This document shows positions 9,052-17,313 of a stretch of DNA of 37,823 nucleotides, piece by piece. Source of the DNA: Lentzea terrae. Its GTDB lineage: Bacteria > Actinomycetota > Actinomycetes > Mycobacteriales > Pseudonocardiaceae. The notes beneath the pieces were generated by a model, which had not been told where the DNA came from, made no database searches, and saw only the letters and a program-made list of their open reading frames with translations. Numbering within the stretch: the stretch's first letter is position 1; each line of letters starts with the position of its first letter. Where the stretch lies: NCBI RefSeq assembly GCF_003265345.1, contig NZ_QFWW01000003.1, positions 187,523 to 225,345 of the forward strand, in the 5' to 3' direction. The position numbers and the translations under genes were made by a program.

Positions 9052-9438
9052 TCACTTGAGCGAGATCTTGGCGCCAGCGGCCTCGAGCTTCTCCTTGGCG
9101 GCCTCGGCAACGTCCTTCGCGACGTTCTCGAGGAGCGGCTTCGGAGCGGACTCGACGAGCTCCTTGGCCTCCTTCAGGCCCAGGCCCGAGACGACCTCGC
9201 GGACGACCTTGATGACCTGGATCTTCTTGTCGCCGGCGCCCTCGAGAACGACGGTGAACTCGTCCTTCTCCTCCTCGGCGGCGGCAGCGGGGCCGGCCGG
9301 GCCCACGGCGGCAACGGCGACGGGCGCCGCGGCGGTGACCTCGAAGGTCTCCTCGAACTGCTTCACGAACTCGGACAGCTCCAGGAGGGTCATCTCCTTG
9401 AAAGCGTCGAGCAGCTCTTCGGTGCTGAGCTTCGCCAT
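9052..9438 (-). CDS. rplL: Ribosomal protein bL12 (L7/L12)
   Basis: This 128-aa ribosomal stalk protein has an N-terminal dimerisation domain (residues 1-30, [20 protein letters not shown]). An Ala-rich hinge (about 35-55) follows, then the C-terminal factor-binding domain with the conserved [13 protein letters not shown] and a C-terminal Lys. Multiple L12 dimers bind L10 and recruit elongation factors to the ribosome. An AAAGGA ribosome site precedes the ATG at 9438. It lies 55 bases after rplJ and is followed by a strong terminator, so rplJ-rplL form one short operon. Confidence 0.97.
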   Translation of the reverse strand: MAKLSTEELLDAFKEMTLLELSEFVKQFEETFEVTAAAPVAVAAVGPAGPAAAAEEEKDEFTVVLEGAGDKKIQVIKVVREVVSGLGLKEAKELVESAPKPLLENVAKDVAEAAKEKLEAAGAKISLK

Positions 9439-9493
9439 GATCGGCGTTCCTTTCTATCTCCCGCGCGAAAGCGTCGGGTGTGTCTTCGGGTGA

Positions 9494-10048
9494 TCAGCTT
9501 TCGGCGGGAGCGTCGGCCTCGGCGGCGGGAGCCGCAGCGGCCTTCTTCTCCTGCAGGGCAGCAGCCAGGCGAGCGACCTGGGAAGCCGGGGCGTTGAACA
9601 GACCCGCGGCCTTGGCCAGGTTGCCCTTCATCGCGCCCGCGAGCTTCGCGAGCAGCACCTCACGGCTCTCGAGGTCCGCAATCGCGGTGACCTCTTCGAC
9701 CGAGAGCGGGCGGCCATCCATGTAGCCGCCCTTGATGACCAGGGCCTTGTTGTCCTTCGCGAAGTCGCGGATCGCCTTGGCGGCGTCGACGGGCTCGCCC
9801 TCGACGAACGCGATGGCGGTCGGACCGGACAGGAGGGCCTCGAGGCCCTCGACGCCGGCGTCCGCAGCGGCCAGCTTGACCAGCGTGTTCTTCGCGACGG
9901 TGTACTTGGTGCCCGCGCCGAGAGCGCGACGCAGCGTGGTGAGCTGCGCCATGGAGAGGCCACGGTACTCGGTGACAACCGCTGCCGAGCTGCTGCGGAA
10001 CTGGTCCGCGAGCTCAGCGACCGCCGTAACCTTCGTGGGCTTCGCCAT
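9494..10048 (-). CDS. rplJ: Ribosomal protein uL10
   Basis: This 184-aa stalk-base protein anchors L7/L12 dimers to 23S rRNA. The conserved N-terminal RNA-binding region ([34 protein letters not shown]) and the C-terminal helix plus Ala-rich tail that binds L12 are intact. The start at 10048 has a GGAGG site seven bases upstream; the open frame runs further up, but that is the untranslated leader. Expression is probably adjusted by the upstream leader, which contains an internal terminator hairpin. Confidence 0.97.
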   Translation of the reverse strand: MAKPTKVTAVAELADQFRSSSAAVVTEYRGLSMAQLTTLRRALGAGTKYTVAKNTLVKLAAADAGVEGLEALLSGPTAIAFVEGEPVDAAKAIRDFAKDNKALVIKGGYMDGRPLSVEEVTAIADLESREVLLAKLAGAMKGNLAKAAGLFNAPASQVARLAAALQEKKAAAAPAAEADAPAES

Positions 10049-10240
10049 GATCGCCTCCTCTCTGGGCTGGGTTAGACCGCCAGCCGAGAAGGCTCCGAAA
10101 CAACAAAAACGCCCACGCGCACAAGCAGCACGGGGCGTAACAAGAAGCCAGCCTCGTCCTCCCTGCGCGGGCCGCCCGTGTTGCAACGGGGCCTTCGTTC
10201 TCCTTGCGGAGAAAACCAGCGGTCTTCGGTAGAACCATCG
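10049..10240 (-). promoter_or_regulatory. L10 leader-like 5' untranslated region of rplJL
   Basis: About 190 bases precede rplJ. In the minus-strand RNA they form, in order, a TTCTCC-GCAA-GGAGAA hairpin (about 10201-10216), a CCCGTTGCAACACGGG hairpin, and a strong terminator-like stem-loop just before the ribosome site. L10(L12)4 is known to bind leaders at this position in other bacteria and control rplJL by attenuation. The sequence shows the hairpins; the regulatory role is inferred from the family. Confidence 0.65.
10098..10138 (-). terminator. Attenuator-type terminator inside rplJ leader
   Basis: The minus-strand stem ACGCCCCGTGC pairs with GCGCGTGGGCGT (11 bp with one bulged U, loop TGCTTGT) and is followed by TTTTGTTGTTT. 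It has rho-independent form and lies 50 bases before the rplJ start, so it fits conditional termination rather than the end of a gene. Confidence 0.7.
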
Positions 10241-10291
10241 AAGAGAGTACGCGAGTCGTGTCCGCCGAACCAAATCGGCATGATGTGACGT

Positions 10292-10990
10292 GTGACCGAC
10301 GAGCCAGGCAAGGACCTCGCGCCCCGCCAGCCGCAGCCTCCTGCCCCTCAGATGGACCCGGAGCAGTTCAAACAGTTCCAGGAGTTCCAGCGCTTCCAGG
10401 AGTACCAGCGCTACCAGGAAGCCACGGGCCAGGCACCTCAGCCCCAGAAGCCCCAGGGCAAGCGCTGGTGGCTCGTCGTGCTGGGCAGTCGCCTGTTCTG
10501 GCGCGCGCTCTTCCTCCTGTTCGTCGTCATCGCCGGCATTTGGGCCTACGACCACTACTTCGGCCGCGACGACGCCGGCGACATCGCCCAGGACAGCGGT
10601 GGTGTGACCGGCCCGGCGCAGGGCCTCAGCGCGCCGGCCGGTCTGCAGGGCACCGTCGGCATGTTCTACAAGCACGTCTCGTTCGCCGACACCACCCGCG
10701 CCTGCACGCTCTTCCTGCGCGACGACACCCGGCAGAAGTTCGCCAACGCGTACGGCGCAAGCGATTGCGCAGCCGCGGTCAAAGACCTGAAGACGAAGGT
10801 GACCAGCGTCGACAAATACCAGCAGGTCATGTTCCCGCCGGACATGCTGAAGACGCCAACGACCACCAAGGTCACCATCGACTCCTGCGCCCTGACCGTG
10901 GAGGGCGGCCCCCGCCTGGGCACCTTCGTCGTCGAGAAGGTCGGCTCCGGCTGGGTCATCACCGACTGGTCACCCAGCACCTGCGGGTGA
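10292..10990 (+). CDS. Membrane-anchored extracytoplasmic protein, unknown function
   Basis: This 232-aa protein starts at GTG 10292, divergent from rplJ. Residues 15-55 are Pro/Gln-rich with repeated [14 protein letters not shown] units. One transmembrane helix follows (about residues 66-86, [18 protein letters not shown]). The outer domain of about 130 residues carries three or four Cys (RACTLFL, ASDCAA, IDSCAL, final STCG), likely two disulfides. It resembles actinobacterial conserved hypothetical proteins with a low-complexity cytoplasmic tail and an NTF2-like outer fold, though the fold is only a guess. Its 3' end overlaps the convergent oxidoreductase gene by 21 bases. Confidence 0.8.
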   Translation: MTDEPGKDLAPRQPQPPAPQMDPEQFKQFQEFQRFQEYQRYQEATGQAPQPQKPQGKRWWLVVLGSRLFWRALFLLFVVIAGIWAYDHYFGRDDAGDIAQDSGGVTGPAQGLSAPAGLQGTVGMFYKHVSFADTTRACTLFLRDDTRQKFANAYGASDCAAAVKDLKTKVTSVDKYQQVMFPPDMLKTPTTTKVTIDSCALTVEGGPRLGTFVVEKVGSGWVITDWSPSTCG

Positions 10991-11845
10991 CGCGCTGGAC
11001 CCCGCGAACGACTCGACCGCACGGGCGAGGCTGTCCTCCCCGTGCCCGTCGGCGATCTGCCGGTCGACCAACGCCTTGAGCGAGTCGAGCGCGGCGAACG
11101 GAACCCCCTGCGCCTTGGTCGCACCGATGAGCATGGCCAGCCCGGACTGGTTCATGGCCAGGCTCGAGTCGCCGCCGGCGTAGCTCGCACCGTCGATCTC
11201 CCCGGCGAACGTGGCGAGTGCCGGGTGGAGATCCGTCAGCCAGGACAACAGGAACGGCGTGAGCTCGGCGACCTTGATCCCGTTGGCCCGCGCCAGCGCC
11301 GCCGCGTGCAGGAAACCGCCGAGCAGCCCGTACATCCCGGCGACGATCGCGATGTCGTACGCGGAGGCACGACTGGCGTCCGCATCCAGGTACTTGACCT
11401 TTCCCAGCAACACCAACGCTTTCTGCCAGCGTTCGACCACAGCCGACGAGCCGCTGTAGATGATCGACGACGCGTCGGTGCCGATCGTCGCCGGCACCGC
11501 GTACACCGCGCCCTGCAGGTACTCCGCGCCGTTGTCCGCGGCCCAGCGCGCCAGTTCGCGTGCCTGGTCGGGCGTGCTTGAGGTGACGTTGACGATGGCA
11601 CGCCCGCGCACGTCCACGTCACGCAGAACCTGTTGTGCCGCTTGCTGATCGAGCACGGCGACGACCACGAGCTCACTCGCCGCCACCGCCTCCGCCGGGC
11701 TGTCCGCGACAGTCGCCGCCAACCCTGCGGCCTTCGAGGCGGACCGGTTCCAAACCGAAACGGAGTGGCCGCCACGCACGAACGCCTCCGCCAGCGCACG
11801 TCCGAGATTGCCGAGGCCCAGCACGGTGATCGCTTCAGATGTCAT
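10970..11845 (-). CDS. Imine-reductase-like NAD(P)-dependent oxidoreductase
   Basis: This 291-aa protein belongs to the 6-phosphogluconate dehydrogenase/beta-hydroxyacid dehydrogenase superfamily. The N-terminal Rossmann fold has GLGNLG (residues 10-15). NADP-type contacts VWNRSASKA follow, as does the VVVAVLDQQAA stretch. The all-helical C-terminal dimerisation domain starts near residue 165. The pattern, including QGAVYAVPATIG, matches the imine reductase-like branch more than sugar-acid dehydrogenases, but the substrate is unknown. ATG 11845 is preferred over a start nine codons upstream. It is divergent from the GlxA-type regulator at 11924, which probably controls it. Confidence 0.85.
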   Translation of the reverse strand: MTSEAITVLGLGNLGRALAEAFVRGGHSVSVWNRSASKAAGLAATVADSPAEAVAASELVVVAVLDQQAAQQVLRDVDVRGRAIVNVTSSTPDQARELARWAADNGAEYLQGAVYAVPATIGTDASSIIYSGSSAVVERWQKALVLLGKVKYLDADASRASAYDIAIVAGMYGLLGGFLHAAALARANGIKVAELTPFLLSWLTDLHPALATFAGEIDGASYAGGDSSLAMNQSGLAMLIGATKAQGVPFAALDSLKALVDRQIADGHGEDSLARAVESFAGSSASPAGAG

Positions 11846-11923
11846 GGCTTCAGCCTCGTCCCCGGCGATCAACTCAACGAGTGACCGGAATGACCCCTTT
11901 CACCAAATTCCTGCCATAGGCTG

Positions 11924-12937
11924 GTGAGCATGAGTGCCGGTTCCGTCGCCCTGATCGTCCCCAGCGACCTCGGTGTGCCCGACCTCTACGAACTGGGCAT
12001 CACCGCCGCCGTCTTCGGCACGCCGCAACCCGACCTCGCCGACCCCTGGTACGAGCTGTGGTTGTGCGGGACGGGGAGCGACACGCGCGGCAACGGTCCC
12101 GGATTCACCCTGCACACCACCCACAGCCTCGACGACGCCGTGAACGCGGACACCGTCTTCGTGTCCTGGGTGCCTGAGGAAGTCGTCGAGGACAACGCAC
12201 CCGTGCCGCCCGAGCTGGTCTCGACCCTGCGCAAGGCACACGAGAACGGCGCGCGGATCGTCTCGCAGTGCGTCGGTGCATACGCGCTGGCCGAAGCCGG
12301 TCTCCTGGACGGACGCAGGGCAACCGCGCACTGGATGCACACGGCGTTGCTGGCCGAGCGGTACCCGAAGATCCAGGTCGACGACTCGGTCCTCTACGTG
12401 GACGAGGGTGACGTGCTGACCAGCGCGGGCATGACCGCAGGACTCGACCTCTGCCTGCACCTGGTGCACCGCGACCTCGGCGCCCACGTCGCCAACCAGC
12501 TGGCTCGCCGGATGATCGTGCCGGGACACCGCCCCGGTGGCCGCAGCCAGGTCATCGACCTCTCGGTCCCGCCGAACGACCAGCAGAGCCTGGAATCGGC
12601 GCTCGACTGGGCCCGCGCCCGCCTGGACGAGCCGCTCACGATCGAGGACCTGGCCCGGCGCGCCGCCATGAGCCCGCGGACGTTCTACCGCCGGCTCCAC
12701 GCCACCACCGGCACGACGCCGTTGCAGTGGCTGCTGGGCGAACGCATCGCGCGAGCACAGGTGTTGCTGGAGTCCACGGGCCTGTCCGTGGAGAAGATCG
12801 CGGGACTGAGCGGCATCGGCACGGCCAACAACCTCCGCCACCACTTCCTGAAGCAGGTGGGCGTCTCGCCGAGCGACTACCGGCAGCAAAAGCAAAAGGC
12901 CCCGATGCCGAAGCACCGGGGCCTTTCAGAGAACTAG
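11924..12937 (+). CDS. GlxA-family AraC transcriptional regulator
   Basis: This 337-aa two-domain regulator has an N-terminal DJ-1/PfpI-like domain (about 5-190). It includes the family nucleophile-elbow segment SQCVGAYALAEAGLLDGRR with Cys, followed by TAHW. The C-terminal AraC double helix-turn-helix is at about 220-325 (LARRAAMSPRTFYRRLHATTG, then VEKIAGLSGIGTANNLRHHF). GTG 11924 and ATG 11930 are both possible starts. It is divergent from the oxidoreductase gene at 11845 with a 78-bp shared upstream region, the usual arrangement for a local regulator. Its last 14 codons contain the terminator of the convergent rplKA operon. Confidence 0.88.
   Translation: MSMSAGSVALIVPSDLGVPDLYELGITAAVFGTPQPDLADPWYELWLCGTGSDTRGNGPGFTLHTTHSLDDAVNADTVFVSWVPEEVVEDNAPVPPELVSTLRKAHENGARIVSQCVGAYALAEAGLLDGRRATAHWMHTALLAERYPKIQVDDSVLYVDEGDVLTSAGMTAGLDLCLHLVHRDLGAHVANQLARRMIVPGHRPGGRSQVIDLSVPPNDQQSLESALDWARARLDEPLTIEDLARRAAMSPRTFYRRLHATTGTTPLQWLLGERIARAQVLLESTGLSVEKIAGLSGIGTANNLRHHFLKQVGVSPSDYRQQKQKAPMPKHRGLSEN
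12884..12926 (-). terminator. rplKA terminator inside the 3' end of the convergent regulator gene
   Basis: A perfect 10-bp stem (AAAGGCCCCG at 12895-12904 with its complement at 12917-12926) extends by three more pairs to a four-base loop. On the minus strand it is followed by TTTTGCTTTTGCTG, a good U-rich tail. It lies 22 bases after the rplA stop and within the coding sequence of the plus-strand regulator. Confidence 0.85.
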
Positions 12938-12948
12938 AACCGCGAGGC

Positions 12949-13659
12949 TCAGGCCTCGTCCACCAGCATGTTGCGGGTGCGGTTCGGGTCGACCGGGATG
13001 CCGGGGCCCATCGTCGTGGAGACGGTGACCTTCTTGACGTACCGGCCCTTGGCGGCGGACGGCTTGGCCCGGAGGACCTCGTCCAGCGCCGCCGCGTAGT
13101 TCTCGACCAGCTTCTCGGGGTCGAACGACACCTTGCCGATGACGAAGTGCAGGTTGGCCTGCTTGTCAACGCGGAAGTTGATCTTACCGCCCTTGATGTC
13201 GTTCACCGCCTTCGAGACCTCGGGGGTCACGGTGCCGGTCTTGGGGTTCGGCATCAGGCCACGCGGGCCCAGGATGCGGGCGATGCGGCCGACCTTCGCC
13301 ATCTGGTCGGGGGTCGCGATCGCGGCGTCGAAGTCGAGCCAGCCACCCTGGATGCGCTCGATCAGGTCCTCGGAGCCAACGGCGTCCGCACCGGCGGCCT
13401 CGGCCTCAGCGGCCTTGTCACCGGTTGCGAAGACGATCACGCGGGCGGTCTTGCCCGTACCGTGCGGCAGGTTCACGGTGCCGCGGACCATCTGGTCGGC
13501 CTTGCGAGGGTCGACGCCGAGGCGGATTGCAACCTCGACGGTGGCGTCCAGCTTCACCTTGGACGTTTCCTTGGCGAGCTTGGCGGCCTCCAGCGGCGAG
13601 TACAGCCGCTCCCGGTCCACCAGCTCGGCGGCGGCCTTGTAGGCCTTGCTGCGCTTCAT
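12949..13659 (-). CDS. rplA: Ribosomal protein uL1
   Basis: This 236-aa large-subunit protein of the L1 stalk binds 23S rRNA and helps release deacylated tRNA. Diagnostic segments are present: [42 protein letters not shown], and [22 protein letters not shown]. An AAGGACAG ribosome site precedes ATG 13659. It is the second gene of the rplK-rplA operon, 81 bases after rplK. In many bacteria L1 autoregulates this operon, but no L1-binding mimic was identified in the gap. Confidence 0.97.
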   Translation of the reverse strand: MKRSKAYKAAAELVDRERLYSPLEAAKLAKETSKVKLDATVEVAIRLGVDPRKADQMVRGTVNLPHGTGKTARVIVFATGDKAAEAEAAGADAVGSEDLIERIQGGWLDFDAAIATPDQMAKVGRIARILGPRGLMPNPKTGTVTPEVSKAVNDIKGGKINFRVDKQANLHFVIGKVSFDPEKLVENYAAALDEVLRAKPSAAKGRYVKKVTVSTTMGPGIPVDPNRTRNMLVDEA

Positions 13660-13740
13660 AACTTCTGTCCTTACCGTGGATCAGTTCGTGGTGATTGAGC
13701 CGCGCTCGGCTCTCCCACGCTTGCTAGAAAAAGGGTGCGA

Positions 13741-14175
13741 TCAGCCTTCGACCGTGATGCCCATGGAACGGGCGGTGCCGGCGATGATCTTCGCGGCCTG
13801 GTCGATGTCGTTCGCGTTCAGGTCGACCATCTTGGTCTGCGCGATCTGACGCACCTGCTCCATGGTCACCTTGGCGACCTTGACGCGGTGGGGCTCGCCC
13901 GATCCCTTGTCGACACCAGCGGCGGCGAGGATGAGTCGCGCGGCCGGCGGGGTCTTCAGCTTGAAGTCGAACGAGCGGTCTTCGTACACGGAGATCTCAA
14001 CCGGCACGACCTGACCGCGCTGCGACTCGGTCGCGGCGTTGTAGGCCTTGCAGAACTCCATGATGTTGACGCCGTGCTGACCAAGCGCGGGACCAACGGG
14101 CGGCGCCGGGTTGGCGGCACCAGCCTTGATCTGCAGCTTGATGATCGCTGACAGCTTCTTCTTCTTGGGTGGCAT
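13741..14175 (-). CDS. rplK: Ribosomal protein uL11
   Basis: This 144-aa protein of the GTPase-associated centre has the conserved [23 protein letters not shown]-terminus with the Pro-rich hinge. The C-terminal rRNA-binding domain includes [12 protein letters not shown] and [13 protein letters not shown]11 is the target region of thiopeptides such as thiostrepton and is needed for the RelA stringent response. It follows nusG after 89 bases containing a GC-rich hairpin (CGATCCC at 14238-14244 with its complement at 14257-14263) that may attenuate read-through. Confidence 0.97.
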
Positions 14176-14264
14176 TGTCCGTACTTCCTGTTATTGCGGT
14201 GTCCGCGCGCGGCCCTGCCAGCCGCAGCGTGGCCGATCGATCCCTTCCGCGAGGAGGGGATCGC

Positions 14265-15498
<1,234 letters not shown>

Positions 15499-15532
15499 GC
15501 CGTCCTCCACTCCACCCATGACGCTTCGACAG

Positions 15533-15605
<73 letters not shown>

Positions 15606-15775
15606 TCGGGATCCACGAGAGACCCCCTGGCACAAGATTGGAAGTGTACGGGAGCCTGCCCGGACCACTCCAACCAGACCGCCCAAGCATCTGCCGAGCG
15701 GCCTGTCGCACAGCCTACCCACACGAATGCCGAGAAGACGAATCAGGGTCGGGCAACCGTGGCCGATCACATGTG

Positions 15776-16195
15776 TCAGGAAACACGTACGCGAGCAAAT
15801 GCGCCGGTCAGGACCGACTTGCCCGCGAAACTCGCGTTGATGTTGACCTTCACAGTTCCGTCTTCGAAGTCCTTCGTGACCTTCGCGGTCACGTCGACCA
15901 GCGCGCCCTCGTCGTCGTTGGGCACCACGACCGGGCGGCCGAACCGGCAGCCGTACTCGACGATCGCGCCGGGGTCGCCGATCCACTCCGCGACGATCCG
16001 CGAGGCCACCGCCATCGTCAGCATGCCGTGCGCGATGACGTCCGGCAGGCCGACGTCCTTCGCGGTCTTCTCGTTCCAGTGGATCGGGTTGAAGTCCAGC
16101 GAGGCGCCCGCGTAGCGCACCAGGTCGTCGCGCTTGAGGCGCACGGACAACGCCGGCAGCTCGGTGCCGACTTCAGTGACAACCTTCGGGGTCAC
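15776..16195 (-). CDS. hadB: MaoC-family (R)-hydratase, HadB-like subunit
   Basis: This 139-aa hot-dog fold dehydratase carries the hydratase 2 motif with catalytic Asp and His (DFNPIHWNEKTAKDVGLPDV, then IAHGMLTM). In mycobacteria the equivalent HadAB or HadBC heterodimer performs the 3-hydroxyacyl-ACP dehydration step of type II fatty acid and mycolic acid elongation, next to rpmG and secE exactly as here. GTG 16195 overlaps the hadA stop (GTGA), so the two subunits are co-translated. In a non-mycolate organism the pair may serve ordinary fatty acid or unknown acyl metabolism. Confidence 0.88.
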   Translation of the reverse strand: MTPKVVTEVGTELPALSVRLKRDDLVRYAGASLDFNPIHWNEKTAKDVGLPDVIAHGMLTMAVASRIVAEWIGDPGAIVEYGCRFGRPVVVPNDDEGALVDVTAKVTKDFEDGTVKVNINASFAGKSVLTGAFARVRVS

Positions 16196-16641
16196 GCGTC
16201 TTCTCCCCTCACGACGAGCATCGACCTGGCGGTGGTGACGGGCTCGCCCTCGACCGTGCCGATCTCGGTCCGCACGGTCACCATGTCGTTGCCCATGCGG
16301 GACGTGATTGCGTCGATGTGCGCCACGCAGACGAGCTGGTCGCCCGCGGTGATGGGGCGGTGGTGGGTGAAGCTCTGGTCGCCGTGCACGACGCGGCTGT
16401 AGTCGAGCTCCAGCTCCGGGTCGAACATGACCGTCTCGTTGGTCTTCATCGACACCACGATCGCGAACGTGGGCGGCGCGATGACATCCCTGTGCCCCAA
16501 CGCCTTCGCGGCTTCGGCGTCGCGGTAGGCCGGGCTGGTGGCGCCGATGGCGTCGGCGAACTCGCGGATCTTCTCGCGGCTCACGTCGTAGGGCTGCGAC
16601 GGCGGATAGCTGCGTCCGGTGAAAGCGGGGTCGAGAGGCAC
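16192..16641 (-). CDS. hadA: HadA-like dehydratase subunit (FAS1-type N-terminal MaoC domain)
   Basis: This 149-aa hot-dog protein lacks the full DxxxxH hydratase motif and corresponds to the substrate-binding partner subunit of HadAB. Recognisable segments are PYDVSREKIREFADAIG, VIAPPTFAIVVS and HGDQSFTHHRPITAGDQL. The start is GTG 16641. A CATATAGG element lies about 10 bases upstream and could be the -10 of a leaderless transcript. It is preceded by an inverted repeat at 16661-16692 that separates it from rpmG, so hadA may start its own transcript. Confidence 0.87.
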   Translation of the reverse strand: MPLDPAFTGRSYPPSQPYDVSREKIREFADAIGATSPAYRDAEAAKALGHRDVIAPPTFAIVVSMKTNETVMFDPELELDYSRVVHGDQSFTHHRPITAGDQLVCVAHIDAITSRMGNDMVTVRTEIGTVEGEPVTTARSMLVVRGEDA

Positions 16642-16660
16642 CCGAAGAGCCTATATGCGA

Positions 16661-16692
16661 CGAGGCCCGCCCCAGCCGCGGGACGGGCCTCG
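16661..16692 (-). terminator. Hairpin between rpmG and hadA
   Basis: A 9-bp perfect stem (CGAGGCCCG with its complement) and a 14-nt loop lie 20 bases after the rpmG stop. There is no U-rich tail, which is common for actinobacterial terminator hairpins, so the role is tentative. Confidence 0.45.
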
Positions 16693-16712
16693 TGCGAAAT
16701 CTGACTACGCGC

Positions 16713-16877
16713 TCAGCGGGTTTCCTTGTGCGCGCGGTGCGTCTTGCAGTTCGGGCAGAACTTCTTGATCTCCAGGCGGTCCGGGTCGTTGCGCCGGTTC
16801 TTCCTGGTGATGTAGTTCCGGTGCTTGCACTCCTCGCACGCGAGGGTGATCTTCGGGCGTACGTCGGTTGCAGCCAC
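16713..16877 (-). CDS. rpmG: Ribosomal protein bL33
   Basis: This 54-aa protein reads from GTG 16877: [20 protein letters not shown] and onward, ending HKETR. Two CxxC pairs (C14-C17 and C41-C44) form the zinc ribbon of the zinc-binding L33 type. The motif [16 protein letters not shown] is the family core. It lies between tRNA-Met and hadA as in other actinobacteria. Zinc-containing L33 is usually replaced by a Cys-less paralogue under zinc starvation; no paralogue is in the window. Confidence 0.96.
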   Translation of the reverse strand: MAATDVRPKITLACEECKHRNYITRKNRRNDPDRLEIKKFCPNCKTHRAHKETR

Positions 16878-17046
16878 GGTCCTTGCCTTCCTGAGAGCAC
16901 ATGAACCCCCGTGGAACCCAGTCCGGGCTTACCGTCTGGCGAGGGCGGGCAACGTCGCTGCCCAGGGGTGTGGGGGCTTGGCCCCCAAAATCATGGCGGA
17001 GTGAGGAAGGTCGGCGCAGTCCGCCGACACACCTCACCCACTCACG

Positions 17047-17119
17047 TAGCGGTGGCCGGACTTGAACCGGCGACACAGCGATTATGAGCCGCTTGCTCTA
17101 CCAACTGAGCTACACCGCT
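17047..17119 (-). tRNA. tRNA-Met (anticodon CAT)
   Basis: A 73-nt cloverleaf has acceptor AGCGGTG paired with CACCGCT, discriminator A, anticodon loop CTCATAA (CAT) and T-arm CCGGTTCAAGTCCGG. The ordinary 5' A-T acceptor pair points to elongator rather than initiator tRNA. No CCA is encoded. Confidence 0.93.
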
Positions 17120-17166
17120 TTAACACAACTACAAGCCGCAGCGCTCAGCACTGCGGCCAGTAGTGG

Positions 17167-17239
17167 AGCCCCTTTACGGAATCGAACCGTAGACCTTCTC
17201 CTTACCATGGAGACGCTCTGCCGACTGAGCTAAAGGGGC
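17167..17239 (-). tRNA. tRNA-Thr (anticodon GGT)
   Basis: A 73-nt cloverleaf has acceptor GCCCCTT paired with AAGGGGC, discriminator T, anticodon stem TCTCC/GGAGA with loop ATGGTAA (GGT), and T-arm TACGGTTCGATTCCGTA. It precedes tRNA-Met by 47 bases on the same strand, so the two probably share a transcript. Confidence 0.94.
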
Positions 17240-17313
17240 TTGCTCTTTCGTTCTTGCCGAGCGAGGAGAACTCTACAACACCCGTCCACCAAGAACGAAA
17301 TCCGGGGGGTGCC

